From assembly GCA_950022295.1 (NCBI GenBank), contig OX465598.1, positions 2,480,001 to 2,544,000 of the forward strand: a DNA stretch of 64,000 nt, written 5' to 3'. Position numbers and translations under genes: made by a program. How positions within the stretch are numbered: position 1 is the first letter of the stretch; each line of letters opens with the position of its first letter. The notes under the pieces are model-generated. The model did not search any database. It worked only from the letters and a program-made list of their open reading frames with translations, and had not been told where the DNA came from. Positions 22,707 through 35,100 of this stretch are shown piece by piece. This stretch comes from Bromus sterilis (Eukaryota; Streptophyta; Magnoliopsida; Poales; Poaceae).

Positions 22707-25700
22707 ATGTCGCAGTCCAATGAAGTCAGGTCAGTCCAGTTCTCCCCCTAGCATGCATAATCCATGGATGTTCACTCCAATTTCTCTCTTCTCTCAATCC
22801 AATGAGGAAAAACTTTGCCTTGGATTGTTTCCAGGTACACCGCCCGTTCTATCACACCCCCGGACAGGGACAGCGGCTCCAAGTCGCCCCCACCCAGGAG
22901 GCGCGCCGCTTCCAAGTCGCCGCCCCTGCCTCCTCCTCCCCCTTTTCCTCCCAAAGGGGTGCGCACCATCTCAAAGCCGAGGTCTCCTTCCCCAAGAAGA
23001 CACCGCAGCATCTCGCGGTCGCCTCCCCCAAAGAGGCGACGCAGCACCTCGAGATCGCCTCCACCAAAGAGGCGACACAGCACCTCGAGGTCACCTCCGC
23101 CCAAGAGGCGTGGCAGGTCCCGGTCCAGGTCCAGGTCCAGGTCCAGGAACAGGAGCCGCTCCAGGCAAGTCGTCTTGATCTTTATTTTTTTGTACCATAG
23201 ATAGACCATGTATGTATGTGTTTATGTTATTTTGCTACTGATGGATAATGCTGCTGCTTCCGATGTTTTATTACAGTATACAGCTGTTATTAATTAAGAA
23301 GCAATAGTTGATGATGTACCATCATCATGAAGATGCTGTTATTGATATCAACTCTCCGAATATGTTTCAGGAGCAGAGACGATGTGAGGAATCCTGGCAA
23401 CAACCTGTATGTCACTGGACTGTCCACACGGACAAAGGAAACTGACCTTGAGAAGTTCTTCAGTAAAGAGGGCAAGGTACTCTGCCTGCGCTCTGCTTTG
23501 TTCCTTCATGCCTAATATATAATATTTTATTACCTGATGATTTTTCTCATTACCTGGAATTGCTTGCTTACTGTGTTATTACGTCACCAACTGATGATGC
23601 CCGACGTTGCAAAACTGCAGGTTAAAGACTGCCGTGTCGTTATGGACCCTCGTTTGAAAGAATCACGTGGCTTTGCATTCGTGACTATGGAGAATGTGGA
23701 GGATGCAAGGCGCTGCATCAAATACCTGCATCGTACCGTGCTTGAAGGCCGCCTCATCAGTGTGGCAAAGGTAACACACTTTTCTGCGTGCGTGTAACAA
23801 CCTTGACACTATCTTGTGTTACGCAACCATCTTCTTCTGTGCATATCCGTTTGGGTGGTTCTTATTACCAGGTGGTTCTTTATGTTGCTTTCTAGTCTTC
23901 AACAAAATATATCTTGATCTCTAACGTCTTTTATACATATCAAAACATTGACCAATATGGTTATGGTTATAAACTCGGTCAAGTGCCCCTGAAAAATCTG
24001 CCAGAGTAAATTGATTCTTAGAAACACCGGTGAAAACACAATCATCTTGTTCTTTCCATAGCTGTTGAGAAGTAACATAGTTCTTGTTACCAGGTAGTAG
24101 TAGTGCATGTGTCCCATGCCGATCTTGACTTACATTTTAGCTTTTCTGCTGCCTCTTTTTGTATCAACTTTATCTGGGAATAAGCCACGCATCGAAAGAC
24201 ACAGTTTACAAGTTACAACTATTGATTCCAATGCCATAACAAGGCCATCACGGACCTTTCTTTAGGTAGCTATCTAGTCTTCAACACAGTATATCTTGGT
24301 GTCTCTAGCATCTTGTTTTGTATACATATCAAAACCCCGACCAGTTTTGTATCTAATAACATCTTGTTTCAACTTTTAAGCATCCCTGAAAATCCGCCAA
24401 AATATGAGTAATTCTTAGAAACACTGATTTATCTGGGCTCATTGCTGTGGTGTATTGGCTATGCATATATATTGGGGTGTCCATGAATGAATTGATTCAT
24501 CAGGAGAGGTTTTTTTAGTTACGCTCGTTAACATTTTCAGTGCAGGAAATGAAAAACTACATATTGTTTCTGTGTTTTTTTTGTGCTGGTTTCCACGAGC
24601 ATATAGCTTCCGCATTGGTAGGCTGGCATTGATTCTAGTCAGTGTTCTATGTAGAATTATTGAACTAAATGCTGGCCGCGCCCACCTGTTGGTTTGTACA
24701 ACCTCTTCTTCAACCTTACAATCTGTTCTCTCTCCAATCTCCACCACCCTTGGAAAAATCGCCATCGCCCAAGTGATCATCGCCATCACCTGCATGAGCA
24801 TCGCCCACTACGCTGTCTGCACCGACCGTACACCTCAAGTCATTCAGGTGATCTTGGAGCGAGAGCATGGCTCTGAACGCTGCACTGCTACACGTCAGCA
24901 CCGACCAACCGAGCACTGCGAGTCATCCTGGTGATCTTGCAGTGAGAGCATGACTCTGAATGCTGCACTGCTGCACGTCACCACCGACCAACCGTGCACC
25001 TCAAGGCATTCTGGTGATCTTGGATTGAGAGCATGGCTCTCAACGCTGCACTGCTACGCGTCTACACCGACCGACCATGCACCTCAAGTCATTCTGGTGT
25101 TCTTGGAGTAAGAACACGGCTCTAAAGGCTGCACTGCTACGCGTCATCGCCGACTGACCGACAGCGCCCTCAAGTCATCCTGGTGTTCTTGGAGTGATAG
25201 CACCGCTCTCAACGCTGCATTGCTACGCGTCACCACCAACCAACCGATCACCTGAGGTCACGGTGCTGATCTTGGAGTGAGAACACGGGGCCTGACCGCT
25301 GCAACGCCACGCGTCACCACCGTAGACCTCCTCGTTTCGATGAGACGGGGTACTGCAAACACTGTACTCTCTGCTTACATTCTTGGAGCTACTGTGGTAC
25401 GTGTAGCTGGTGTTGGATGGCTTCAGTGCGCCTTCTGTCAGGACCAATTCGATGCACATTTTATTCATTGGCTCGAGTAATAAAATTATTATATGCAGAT
25501 TGACTGATCCATTTGGCCAAATTCCTATTCGCTGCTGACCCTTTGAATTGCAGGCAAAGAGAACTCGTGAGAGGACCCCTACTCCTGGGGAATACTGTGG
25601 TCCAAGAGGTATGCATGGAGACGAATTTTGCTTCCTGCAGTTGGGTTTGAAACAGATGCTTTGCTTCCTGTTGTTGATTTTCTTTCTGTAGGTTGTGTGG

Positions 25701-26841
25701 TCTGTATTGTAGCATGAATCTCTTGTACTTGTCTTGCCTTTGCTTAGATCCCTATCATTTGGAGGAGCTTATTATTCTATGGTTGACTTTAAGCAACACG
25801 ATGGGCTGCGCAATTTAAATTCTCTAGCAGTCTCATCTTAGATTAAGGACGCCAATTTAGAGCAAATGTTCGCTCAGGGACATGGCAAGCGCGAGCATTT
25901 TTTATGGCAACTGATGTAGACGCGGACGGCAACTGCAGTATATAGCACATGGCAACTTGCTGTAGCTTTTTCCTTCGTTTGCCACGCGCGTGCTGGCAGT
26001 TGCCACCCGTATCTACAGCGATTGCCATACAAAACGTTTGCTCTTGCCATGTCCGGGAGCGAACGGTCGCTCCCTATGATTACCCTAGATTAATAGTTTA
26101 CAACATTTTACTCTTGGTTAACTGGAATACTTTTCCATTATATCATCACAGGTTTCAGTATGATCATTGCATTATTATTATGTGTGTCTGCCTTTCCTTA
26201 ATTTATGCTTGAGATTAATTAATTAGTCTCCTTGAAAGGATGTTGGGATGCAAAGACTGGAGGGTAGAATGTGGTGTGTGTAGTATTTCAGATAAGATGC
26301 TATGTATACTGTGGTGCAAGAGGAGGTATGCCAAGAGATGGTTTTTATTTTGTGCAGTTTGCATGTGGACTAGAAGATGCTTTCCATCCTGTTGTTGATA
26401 TTATTTATGTAGGTTGTCTGCTGGCTGCATCTCAGAGCATGCTTTCCATCCTGTTGTTGAGTAGCTTATTGTTGTGTGATTACCTTTAGCCAACATGATG
26501 GTTCATTAACAGGGTATAGTAGAACATTGATGCATTACATTATTTACTTTTTTCTCCATGCCTTTATACTCGGACTCCTGGAAAAGAATGAGAGTACAGA
26601 GTTGGTTCGGGAGATAGTTAAGTCTTTATGTGACACAAAGCAATCAGATATGTTATCTAATCTGAATGTTTAAACATATGCAGGCGGGCGTGCTAGAGTG
26701 CGGAGCCGTTCACCTCCGCGGGTCAGCAGCAGGGGGTCGAGGGACCGTAGCTCGAAGGATCGTGGGTCGAAGGACCGGTCGAGGTCGCCGGGCGGAAGGA
26801 GGGACAGAGAGAGGGACAGGGACAGCAGGAAGCGTGACTGA
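22707..26841 (+). CDS. SR45A: Serine/arginine-rich splicing factor SR45a-like (RS-RRM-RS)
   Basis: Coding exons: 22707-22729, 22835-23164, 23371-23476, 23621-23770, 25554-25608 and 26684-26841, giving 822 nt and 273 aa. The N-terminal RS domain (about 9-118) has repeated S-P-P-P-K-R-R-x-S-T-S-R units and an (RS)n tract; a single RRM spans about 126-203 with RNP2 NLYVTGL and RNP1 RGFAFV; a C-terminal RS tail (about 222-273) ends SRKRD. The layout is that of plant SR45a/transformer-2-like proteins, nuclear splicing regulators. Intron 2 (23165-23370) starts GCAAGT, a GC-AG intron; reading through gives a different C-terminus. The 1.78-kb intron after the RRM is where SR45a transcripts are known to be alternatively spliced in plants, and it carries repeats described separately. 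The ATG is the first in the exon after the 5' UTR intron. Confidence 0.92.
23893..24430. repeat. Duplicated intronic segment in SR45a
   Basis: Two diverged direct copies, about 23893-24033 and 24280-24430. Both begin TAGTCTTCAACA and end near GATTCTTAGAAACAC, and share the ATACATATCAAAAC phrase. They lie in the long intron after the RRM. Confidence 0.7.
24840..25330. repeat. Minisatellite in SR45a intron, ~85-bp unit, about 6 copies
   Basis: The unit contains TTCTGGTGATCTTGGAGTGA, then GAGCATGGCTCT, GCTGCACTGCTAC and CGTCACCACCGACCAACCG phrases. About six diverged copies run head to tail. It is exon-free in my model. Confidence 0.8.
25868..26064. mobile_element. Foldback MITE in SR45a last intron
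   Basis: Long imperfect inverted arms: left GTTCGCTCAGGGACATGGCAA, running to GGCAACTGC near 25937, and right from GCAGTTGCCA near 25994 to TTGCCATGTCCGGGAGCGAAC. The arms are about 70 bp. I do not recognise a superfamily, and no target duplication is clear. Confidence 0.65.
26285..26480. repeat. Partial duplication of SR45a exon 6 end and following intron
   Basis: TATACTGTGGTGCAAGAGG at about 26300 and the downstream GGTATGCCAAGAGATGG resemble the exon 6 end (TACTGTGGTCCAAGAGGTATG, about 25593). The following intronic phrase ATGCTTTCCATCCTGTTGTTG occurs twice here (about 26380 and 26438) and in diverged form near 25650. Confidence 0.6.
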
Positions 26842-27160
26842 AAGGATTAGCGAGGAAAGTGTGAAGATGATATATCGCTGAGAGTTGGAGTCTGCTGAAT
26901 GTGCCTTTGGATAGTAGTTGCTGAACTGTTGATTGGAAGTTTATGTATGAATGGTGGTTTTCATTATTTGTGCTGGAGGTTGGAGATAATAACATGTTTT
27001 TTTTCTCTTTTTGAATTGGATAATAAGCTGATTTATGTCAAGGAGGATTTGCCTAACATTGCTTTTAATGAGGTTGAGCAGCGTTGTCTTCCCAATTAAA
27101 ATAGGACTGCACCAGGTCAGTTTTGAGCTCTTATTTTATTTTTTTGCATTGGTGATGGAT
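26842..27160 (+). other. 3' UTR and flank of SR45a
   Basis: Sequence from the stop codon to the start of a LINE remnant, with no other gene. The probable polyadenylation zone is AT-rich near 26990-27110; no single signal stands out. Confidence 0.5.
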
Positions 27161-27164
27161 GAGG

Positions 27165-28030
27165 TCACACGGGACATATAAGGGACATCCCATGGTGTAT
27201 GTTCTTTGTAGACAATGCGGTGCTAGTCGACGATAGTTGAGCGGGGTTAATAGGAAGTTGGAGCTATGGAGATAGACTTTGGAATTGAAAGGTTTTAGCC
27301 TTAGTAGAACTAAAACCGAGTACATGAGGTGTAGTGGTTTTAGTACTACAAACCATGGGGAAAAGAAGGAAGTTAGCCTTGAGGGGCAAGTGGTATCTTA
27401 GAAGGACACCTTTCGCTATTTGGGGTCAATGCTGTAGAAGGATGGTGATATTGATGAAGACGTTAGTCATCGAATCAAAGTTGGATGGCTAAAGTGGCGT
27501 CAAGCTTCTGGCGTTCTATGTGATAAGAGAGTGCCACAAAAGCTAAAAGGCAAGTTCTATAGAACGACGATTCGACCGGTGATGTTGTATGATGCTGAAT
27601 GTTGGTCAACTAAAAGGTAACATGTTCAACAACTAGGTGTGGTAGAGATGCGCATGTTGAGATAGGCGGGAGAGAGTTGGGATGGCACCAATTGAAGAGA
27701 AGCTTGTCCAACATCGTCTGAGATGGTTTGGACATATCCAACGTAGGTCTTCTGAAGCACCAGCGCATATCGGGCGGTTAAGGCGTGCTGATAATGTCAA
27801 TAGAGGTCAGGGGAGGCTAAACTTGACTTTGGAGAAGTCCGTGAAAAGAGATCTGAAGGACTGGACTATCAACAAGGATCTAGCTCTTGACAGGGATGCG
27901 TGAAAGTTAGCTATCCATGTGCCAGAACCGTGATTTGGTTTATGATATCTTTTGGGTTTCAGCTCTAGTCAATCACAACTTATTTGGGACAGTCAGACTT
28001 TGTTATTGTTGTTTGTTGTTGTTGTGAGCA
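27165..28030 (+). pseudogene. RTE-type LINE, 3' end, degenerate
   Basis: Translation shows the C-terminal reverse-transcriptase region common to plant RTE elements: GFSLSRTKTEYM near 27294, FRYLGSML near 27412, KGKFYRTTIRPVMLY near 27550, and the last open frame 27682-27903 with LVQHRLRWFGHIQRR. Stops and shifts interrupt it. The 3' end has a TTGTTGTTTGTTGTTGTTG tail typical of RTE elements. It is 5'-truncated. Confidence 0.8.
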
Positions 28031-29189
28031 ACGCTGTCTTGCGTGGCATGTCAGTTATAGTGAAGGCGTATTTCATGCTTTTTACGCTTTTTTGTTACCC
28101 TAGTGTTTTTAATGGTTTCTTTGTTTTTTTGCTCCTTTCCAAGGTTTCACTTGCATCTCGTCCATTTCATGGGCCTCTTTTATAGATCAGTAGCAATCAA
28201 GGAATCTCGTGGTGCTTCAGGGAGCTCGTTTCAAAAATTCAAACTTCTACTTGGTCAAAAAATTTGAAATTTTGTGGGAATGTACATAAGTACATATAAA
28301 ACACATGTGAAAAATTTGAAAACATTATCTTTTCACACGCAACGTACAAAAAAAAGACAAATCTCATTTTCAAAATGGGCCAACTTTTTTTTGTTGTTGG
28401 ACTGGAATTTTATCTTTTTTTCACAGCATTCAAATCATAATATTTTGAAGCGAAATCTCACACGCTTGTGAGAAATACATATAGGTTCAAGTAGATTTTT
28501 TTTATTTTTTTTGAAACCTTTAAATATGATTTTTGAATTTTTCAAAATAAATTCCTCCATGGAGCCCGGGAGCCAAAAGTCTGCACTCTCTCGTGGTGTT
28601 CTTATTTGAAGCTCGGTTTTTTTAGAAGATCCAAATGAGATTATATTTTGAGAAAATCTAAATGACATGCTTCGCAAATTCCTTCAAACTCTTGTGTACA
28701 TGCAAATATGCAACAAGTGTACAAACTTGTTGAAAGCACCGTGACCTAATAGACCAACTGCCTTTGTCGCACAACATATCCAATGCCCAAGAAGAAAGCC
28801 TTTGTCGTCATTGAGAACCTTCTTCAAATCCCGCGCTTGCATATAAATTCGAGGCAAGAGCATTGATTCGGTGCCCAGGTTTATCTACATTTGAGAAGAT
28901 GAAAAATAAATGGATAAATATGAAAGCTTAAAAAATATCAAATTATTTTGTGGTGGAAAATGATTACGTGACATTTGGGGGGTACTTTTTTTTAAAAAAA
29001 TATACTGTCTTTTTAATTTTTTTTTGAAAAACATATGTTAAATTTCAAAAATAATAATCAAAACTATGACCTCATCGGTCTCTCTTAGACTGAAGAGAGT
29101 CTTTTTGGTCAACCGTAGGTCGAAGTGGGCCTTTTCAGCCATTGGGCAGGCTGAAGACTATGTGGACAAACCGAAGAGTACTCTTTGGC
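28031..29189. other. Intergenic, no gene seen
   Basis: AT-rich DNA. A segment at about 28196-28610 has CTCGTGGTG near both ends and many TTTGAA/TTCAAA runs, suggesting an old MITE, but the ends are unclear. I see no ORF with family features. Confidence 0.5.
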
Positions 29190-29815
29190 TTCCCTTAGGC
29201 CGAAAAGTTTTTTTTCAAACTGGTTGCACTCTCTAGTACTTTATTTTTCCACCTTAACCATCTATATCTCTATTTTATTTTAGCGCCACTCGCATTAACG
29301 ATTTGTCCATTATCTCAATTTATTGTTGTAATATATCATAATTTCTATTGTTTTGCATTGTGCATTTTTGTGTACACCAAAATAGTTTTAAACACATATT
29401 TTTATGTCTAATTTTTTCCATACAGATTGTATTCTATATGTCGCAAACATGTTATATATATGTGTTTAGCATTATCTAAATAGATGGTGAACGTTTTTTT
29501 AAACTTACATGGGATGTTTTATATGTGAGTTTATAATTATCTAAATACATGATGCACATTATGATAGATTTTCCATGTTACCAACATTTTAATAATATTT
29601 GTGTATTTAGAAAACTATTAGCTTAAAAATCACATTAAAATATTGCAAAATAGTAAAAATTGTGATATACTACAACAATAAATTGAGATACTGGACAAAT
29701 CAGAGTGGCGGTAAAATAAAATGAAGACGTAGATGGTTAAGGTGGGAAAATAAAGTACTGAAAAGAGAAACCAGTTTGATTTTATTTTGACTATTTGGCC
29801 TAAGGGAAGTACATG
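29190..29815. mobile_element. Foldback element with ~180-bp inverted arms
   Basis: The left arm (about 29190-29370) contains GGCTTCCCTTAGGCCGAAAA, then ACTTTATTTTTCCACCTTAACCATCTA and CAATTTATTGTTGTAATATATCA (motifs listed separately). The right arm (about 29640-29815) is its reverse complement, ending GGCCTAAGGGAAGTAC. The central spacer is AT-rich. It has no coding capacity, and no target duplication could be fixed. Possibly a Mutator-like or other foldback MITE. Confidence 0.7.
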
Positions 29816-30190
29816 AAGTTTTTTGAAGAAAGGAACTTTTTTTTGTGTGATAACTTTTAACTAGTGCTGCTAGGTTGGCAACCTCCACTGCTAGGTAGTT
29901 AAACACAGCACAAAAAGAAAAGCGAATGAATGAATCCAATCGAATTCAAACCTGGCCTTGCTTCAAATTGGATGGGATGGAATCCTCCATCCAGCCGTTC
30001 AAAAACCGAATCCATCCTCCCCCTTTTCCTCCTCCTCCTGCTTGATGGATTCATTGAATGCGCCATCGATTTGATCCCACCACCGCCGCCGCCGCCAATC
30101 CAGTCGTCTTCCCCTTTCCCTCCCGTTGGGGCCGGAGGAGGGTTGGGTGTGCCCTAGCCCTAGCCCTAGCCCTAGCCCAGCCCGGCCGCC
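29816..30190 (+). promoter_or_regulatory. Upstream region and 5' UTR of the PHD-finger gene
   Basis: It is CT-rich near 30018-30130 and has four CCCTAG hexamers at about 30153-30178, immediately before the ATG. No clear TATA box is seen. Confidence 0.45.
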
Positions 30191-32139
30191 ATGGACGACT
30201 TCGTGCTCCGCTCCGGCGTCCGCGTCGGGCTCAAGCGCGAGTTCGCCTTCGCCCTCGCCTCCCAGGCCGCCCTCGCCCCCGACCTAGGCCGTACCCGATC
30301 CTCCTCCGCCGTCCTCTTCTCCCCCACCCCCACCACCAAGCCAAAACCATCCAAGCGCTCCCGCCCCTCGGATTCCAAGCGCGCGCGCTCAACCCCCCGG
30401 GATCCGGACCCCGCCGCCGCGCCCCCGCCGGATCCGCCGCGGGACCCTACTCCACCGCCGCCGCCTTCCACGAGCAACGTCGAGGGGGATGTGCCGTCTC
30501 CCCCGAGCGCCGTCGACAGGGATGGGGCGCCGCAGCCGCCTCCCAATAGCGCCCTCGATGCGGATGCGCCGGTGCTCGCCCTCTTCGCCGCCACCACCAA
30601 CGGGCACCAACCGCCTCCTCCTCCTCCGCAGCAAGAGGAGGCCTTCTTCATCCCGCCAGAGACGCCACCCAGGCGGGTCACCCGCTCCATGCTCGCCGCC
30701 CCCACCCCCGCCCCCTCTACCGCTCCCCCCGTGCTCACAAGACCCAAACCCAAACCCAAACCACCCAAAGCCCTGCTCAAACCCAAGCAGGAGCCGGCGG
30801 ACGAGTACGCCGACCATCTCCACAACCACCCAGGTGCACTCACTGGAAGCGTAGCAAGCCCAACATCGCCACGCCGGTTCACCAGGTCGCTCTTGCACAA
30901 GGACCCGCCGCCGGCCGCCTCAGACGACCGAGGAGACGATGACCTGTCGGGCACCACCACCGCCAGCAGCTCCCCCTCGCCCTCCTCCAAGTCCACCAAG
31001 AGCGTTATCCCAAAGAACCTCAGGGAGCTGTTCGCCACCGGCTTGCTCGAGGGCCAGCCTGTCAACTACTTCCTCAAGAAAGGCAAGGTAATACACTACC
31101 GTCCCGTCCGCCCGCCATACCTTGTTCCTTCTTGCTGCTTCAGTTACTACACATTTCAATCAGTTATTAAGAATTCGATTCAGTTCAAACGGTCTGTGGC
31201 ATTTAGCAACAATTACGTGAAACCGCACGTTCGATTCGATTGTTGCACTAATTTCTTTGCTCTGGACCTGGTTTATGTATCCATTTAAACATAGCAAGCT
31301 TAGGCGTGGCATCGGAACTTGTAAGAAACGCGCATAGTGTTTTTCTTGTAATGTCAGTATCACCTGTTTTTTGTTTCGCTCCTGCTGCAAATTATCATCA
31401 GGAGTTCGTTTCTGCTCGCGTTTTACTGGCCAGTACTTTGTGGAGTCGTTAGAGACTCCGGCATATTGTGTTCTTGCACTTCATGTAAAGATGTTAGGGA
31501 GGATGTGGTTCTTTAAGAATTCGATACAGTTCAGACAATGTGTATATTCTAGTAACGGTGAGATGATACTGCACTTCGTTTTTCACACTAGTTTTTGTTT
31601 GCTCTGGACCTGATTTCTGTATCCGTTCAAACATTGCAAGCTTAGGCATGACATTGGAACTTGTAGGAAACACTAAGACCACTTCCTTTTTTCAATCCTA
31701 ATGTTACTATCGCCTGTTTTTGTTTCACTCCTGCTGCAAATTTTGATCGGGAATTTGTTTCTGCTCTTCTTTCAGCGACCAGTACTTCGTGGAGTCATCA
31801 AAGACTCCGGCATATTGTGCTCTTGCACTTCATGCAAAGGACGAAACGTAAGTTCTTCATCCCCTTCTGCCATAACACCAGTTTGCCACGCCATATGCCA
31901 GTATCCAACCAATCTGCCATGGCTTGCAGGTCGTTTCACCTTTTTATTTCGAGGTGCATGCTGGTAGTCACAAAAAGCGCCCCTCCGATTACATTTTCCT
32001 GGAAAGTGGAAATACTCTGCATGATGTGTTGTTGGCGTGTAAAGGTGCTACCTTAGACACACTTGAATCTGCAATACTGGGGGCAATAGGCCCAGTGCCT
32101 AAGGAGAAGACATGGACATGCCAGGTTTGCAAAAGTGAG

Positions 32140-32182
<43 letters not shown>

Positions 32183-35100
32183 CGCACCGAGTATTGTTTC
32201 ATTCGATGCTCCAACTTTGGCCAACGTTTTACCTTTTAGGTTCGTTCAATACTCTCCACGCCGGAAGATTTGCTTTGTTTTGTGATACCTGTATGGAGTC
32301 TGACGGAGCTCTGGATAGGACGAGGTAATGTCTGTAATATATAGCTGCTCATGTGATTATTCCAGTTTATGTTGCCCTTCTTCTCTTACAGAGCATCGTT
32401 TCTACTGTTGGTATTTAGGTCACCAAAACTTGGAAGGCCACCGAAACTTGGACGGCCACGTGGACGCCCACCTAAGAATCTCTCCCCAGGGACGAAAACT
32501 ACAAGTGCAGGGAGCCCAACTTTATATGGTAGGTGCCTAAAACTTTCTATCCACTAGCGAAGACTAGAAGTGCAGGAAGTCCAACTTCATCTGGTAGGGT
32601 ACCTAATAATTTCTCTCCAGGAGCGAAGACTACACGTGCAGGAAGTCCAACTTCATATGGCAGGGTACCTAGGAATTTCTACCCAGTAGCAAAGACTGTA
32701 AGTGCAGGAAGTCCAACTTCATCTGGCAGGATACCTAAGAATTTCTCCCCAGGATCGAAGCCAACAAGTGCAGGAAAAATTACAAGAAAGTAGGTTCTAC
32801 TGATTAATTTTTTAGCTTTGTTTCTCCTTCATCGCATTTTATTGTTCTATAAATCTATATATGTTCTTGCTGCAGGGACAATGGTTTGCACAAGTTGGTT
32901 TTCATGAGTGGTATTTTACCAGAGGGCACAGATGTCGGCTATTATGTTGGGGGAAAGGTTTACTTCTTGCTGTTTGTTTATGCAACTTATTTTTCCAGCC
33001 AGTACAAATATTGTTGTTATTAATACTGTTACTGACTAACATTCTAGAGGTTGCTGGATGGCTACATAAAGGAACTTGGAATCTATTGTCATTGCTGCAA
33101 TACTGTGGTAAAATTACTGTCCCTTCCATCAGATACATAAAGCAACTCAATCAAGAAGTCAGCCTGGACTTTTAGTTTTATCTGTATGTTAGCCATATAC
33201 TGCTGAACCTGACCAGAAATGTTGTTATGCTGGATGAACAGGTTAGTCCTTCACAGTTTGAAGGTCATGCTGGCCGAGCTGCTCGCCGCAAACCGTGAGT
33301 TTATATTCTTGCAATGTAATTCTGTTGCTCCCTGTTCAAACTCTCATTCCCTTTGCTATAACACTATTGCAGTTACCACAACATATACATGTCCAATGGC
33401 GTTTCACTACATGAGCTGTCGGTTTCACTTTCAAAAGGTCGAAAAACTTCAGAAAGGCAGAGCGATGACTTATGCAGCATCTGTTCAGATGGCGGGGAAC
33501 TTCTTCTTTGTGACACATGCCCAAGAGCTTTTCACAGAGGTAATATCATTATGCACTAGGGGATGTTGCTCAGTTAAGTTACTGTCCATTCTTTTAGGGC
33601 ATGCGACCATCCAGATGTTTGCTTGATGGTGCAATGGCTGGCTTTGCCATGTAGTTACGTGGTGATTTAGTGTCAGAAGGCCTGTAAATATGTGCCATAC
33701 TTCCTTTTAGTGATCCCACTTCACTGAGCTTTAGTTTCTGGGCTCTCACTACAGCTTGTCTTTGATTATTTATTGCAGAATGTGTTGGCTTGTCTTCTGT
33801 ACCGAAAGGAACCTGGTGTTGCCGGTATTGTGTAAGTAGGCAACAGAGAGAAGGCCATTTGGCATACAACAGCAATGCAATAGCTGCTGGAAGGATTGAT
33901 GGAGTTGATTCCATGGAACAAATATTTACACGGTCGATACGTATTGCTACAACACCTCAGGGTGCATTTGGTGGATGTGCATTGTGCAAGTAAGTCTCCA
34001 TTCATCAGCCTTGTGTTGTATGTTCAATGGCCTACACATGTGCTCTTCTTCATTATCTTCCCAATACAACTTATGTAGAACCAATCGACCGTATAGAACT
34101 ATCCTCCACAAACAAAGGAAATTAGGCAAAATGTATATGAAATTTCTGTTTTGGAGTATAGACTGCTGGAATTATGTAGGCTTAATATCTGATCGTTTCA
34201 TAACACTTTTGAGGGTGTAACTTCATTAATTTGTTCTTGTGTTCATAGTTTATCATGTTGAACTTACCATCTTTTGTGCTTGCCATTCTTGCCTTCAGTA
34301 TTATCTGGCTTCTGTAGAAAAGTTTCTCATTGCTATTTCCTTACCAGAAAGAAAGTTCCAAAGTGTTTTCGTTGGATCCTAGGTCCCACTACATCTGATG
34401 TAGAATTTAGGATACTTGTTATTTTACTATGCTTTACATTTGACGCTCTAATGCTACAACAAGCCTTTTTTGTTTTGGCTTTTGCAGGCTCCATGATTTT
34501 GGCAAAAGGAAATTTAGTGACCGGACTGTGCTGCTTTGTGACCAAGTATGTTCATCATTCATCAATCACATAGACTGTAGTTTACCATTGCGGTGTTGAT
34601 ACCGACATGCTTTCATGATTAGTATGTATAGTCATATACTGTTTTTTAGTTGCCTCAATCTTGTTTTTTTGTGATAAACTGTTAACTGTATGTTGCTATT
34701 TGTTCAGTGTGGAAGGGAATATCACGTTGGATGCCTGAAAGAACACAAGATGGCTGATTTGACGGTGAGCTTCCTAGCCTGAGATATGCTGAAAAGTTTG
34801 AATCATAATTCATAAAAGAAGAAGTATATTAATGGTTGACTGCTGCAGGCATTGCCTGAGGGAGCATGGTATTGTTCCACCGAATGTGTGGAGATCTGCG
34901 AGGCACTGAAAGACTTAGTCAGTCGTGGAGCAGAACCTGTTCCTGCCGTGGATGTTGATCTGATAAAGAAGAAGCGTGCAGAGAAAGGGTTGAATGACGA
35001 TGTCGACCTTGACGTTAGATGGAGAGTTTTGAGGGACAAAAGTTCAGAAGACAGTAAATTGGTGCTGTCCAAGGCAGTTGCTATTTTCCATGTAAGTTCT

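Noticed and set aside
27682..27903. Stand-alone small protein gene
   Set aside because: It is the last open part of a degenerate RTE LINE, with the same strand and order as the rest of that remnant.
30153..30178. CCCTAG repeats as an interstitial telomere
   Set aside because: The plant telomere unit is CCCTAAA. Four CCCTAG hexamers in a 5' UTR are a simple repeat.
30172..31065. A 297-codon minus-strand frame
   Set aside because: It is antisense to exon 1 of the PHD gene, Gly/Ser-rich, and is explained by the biased codon use of that exon.
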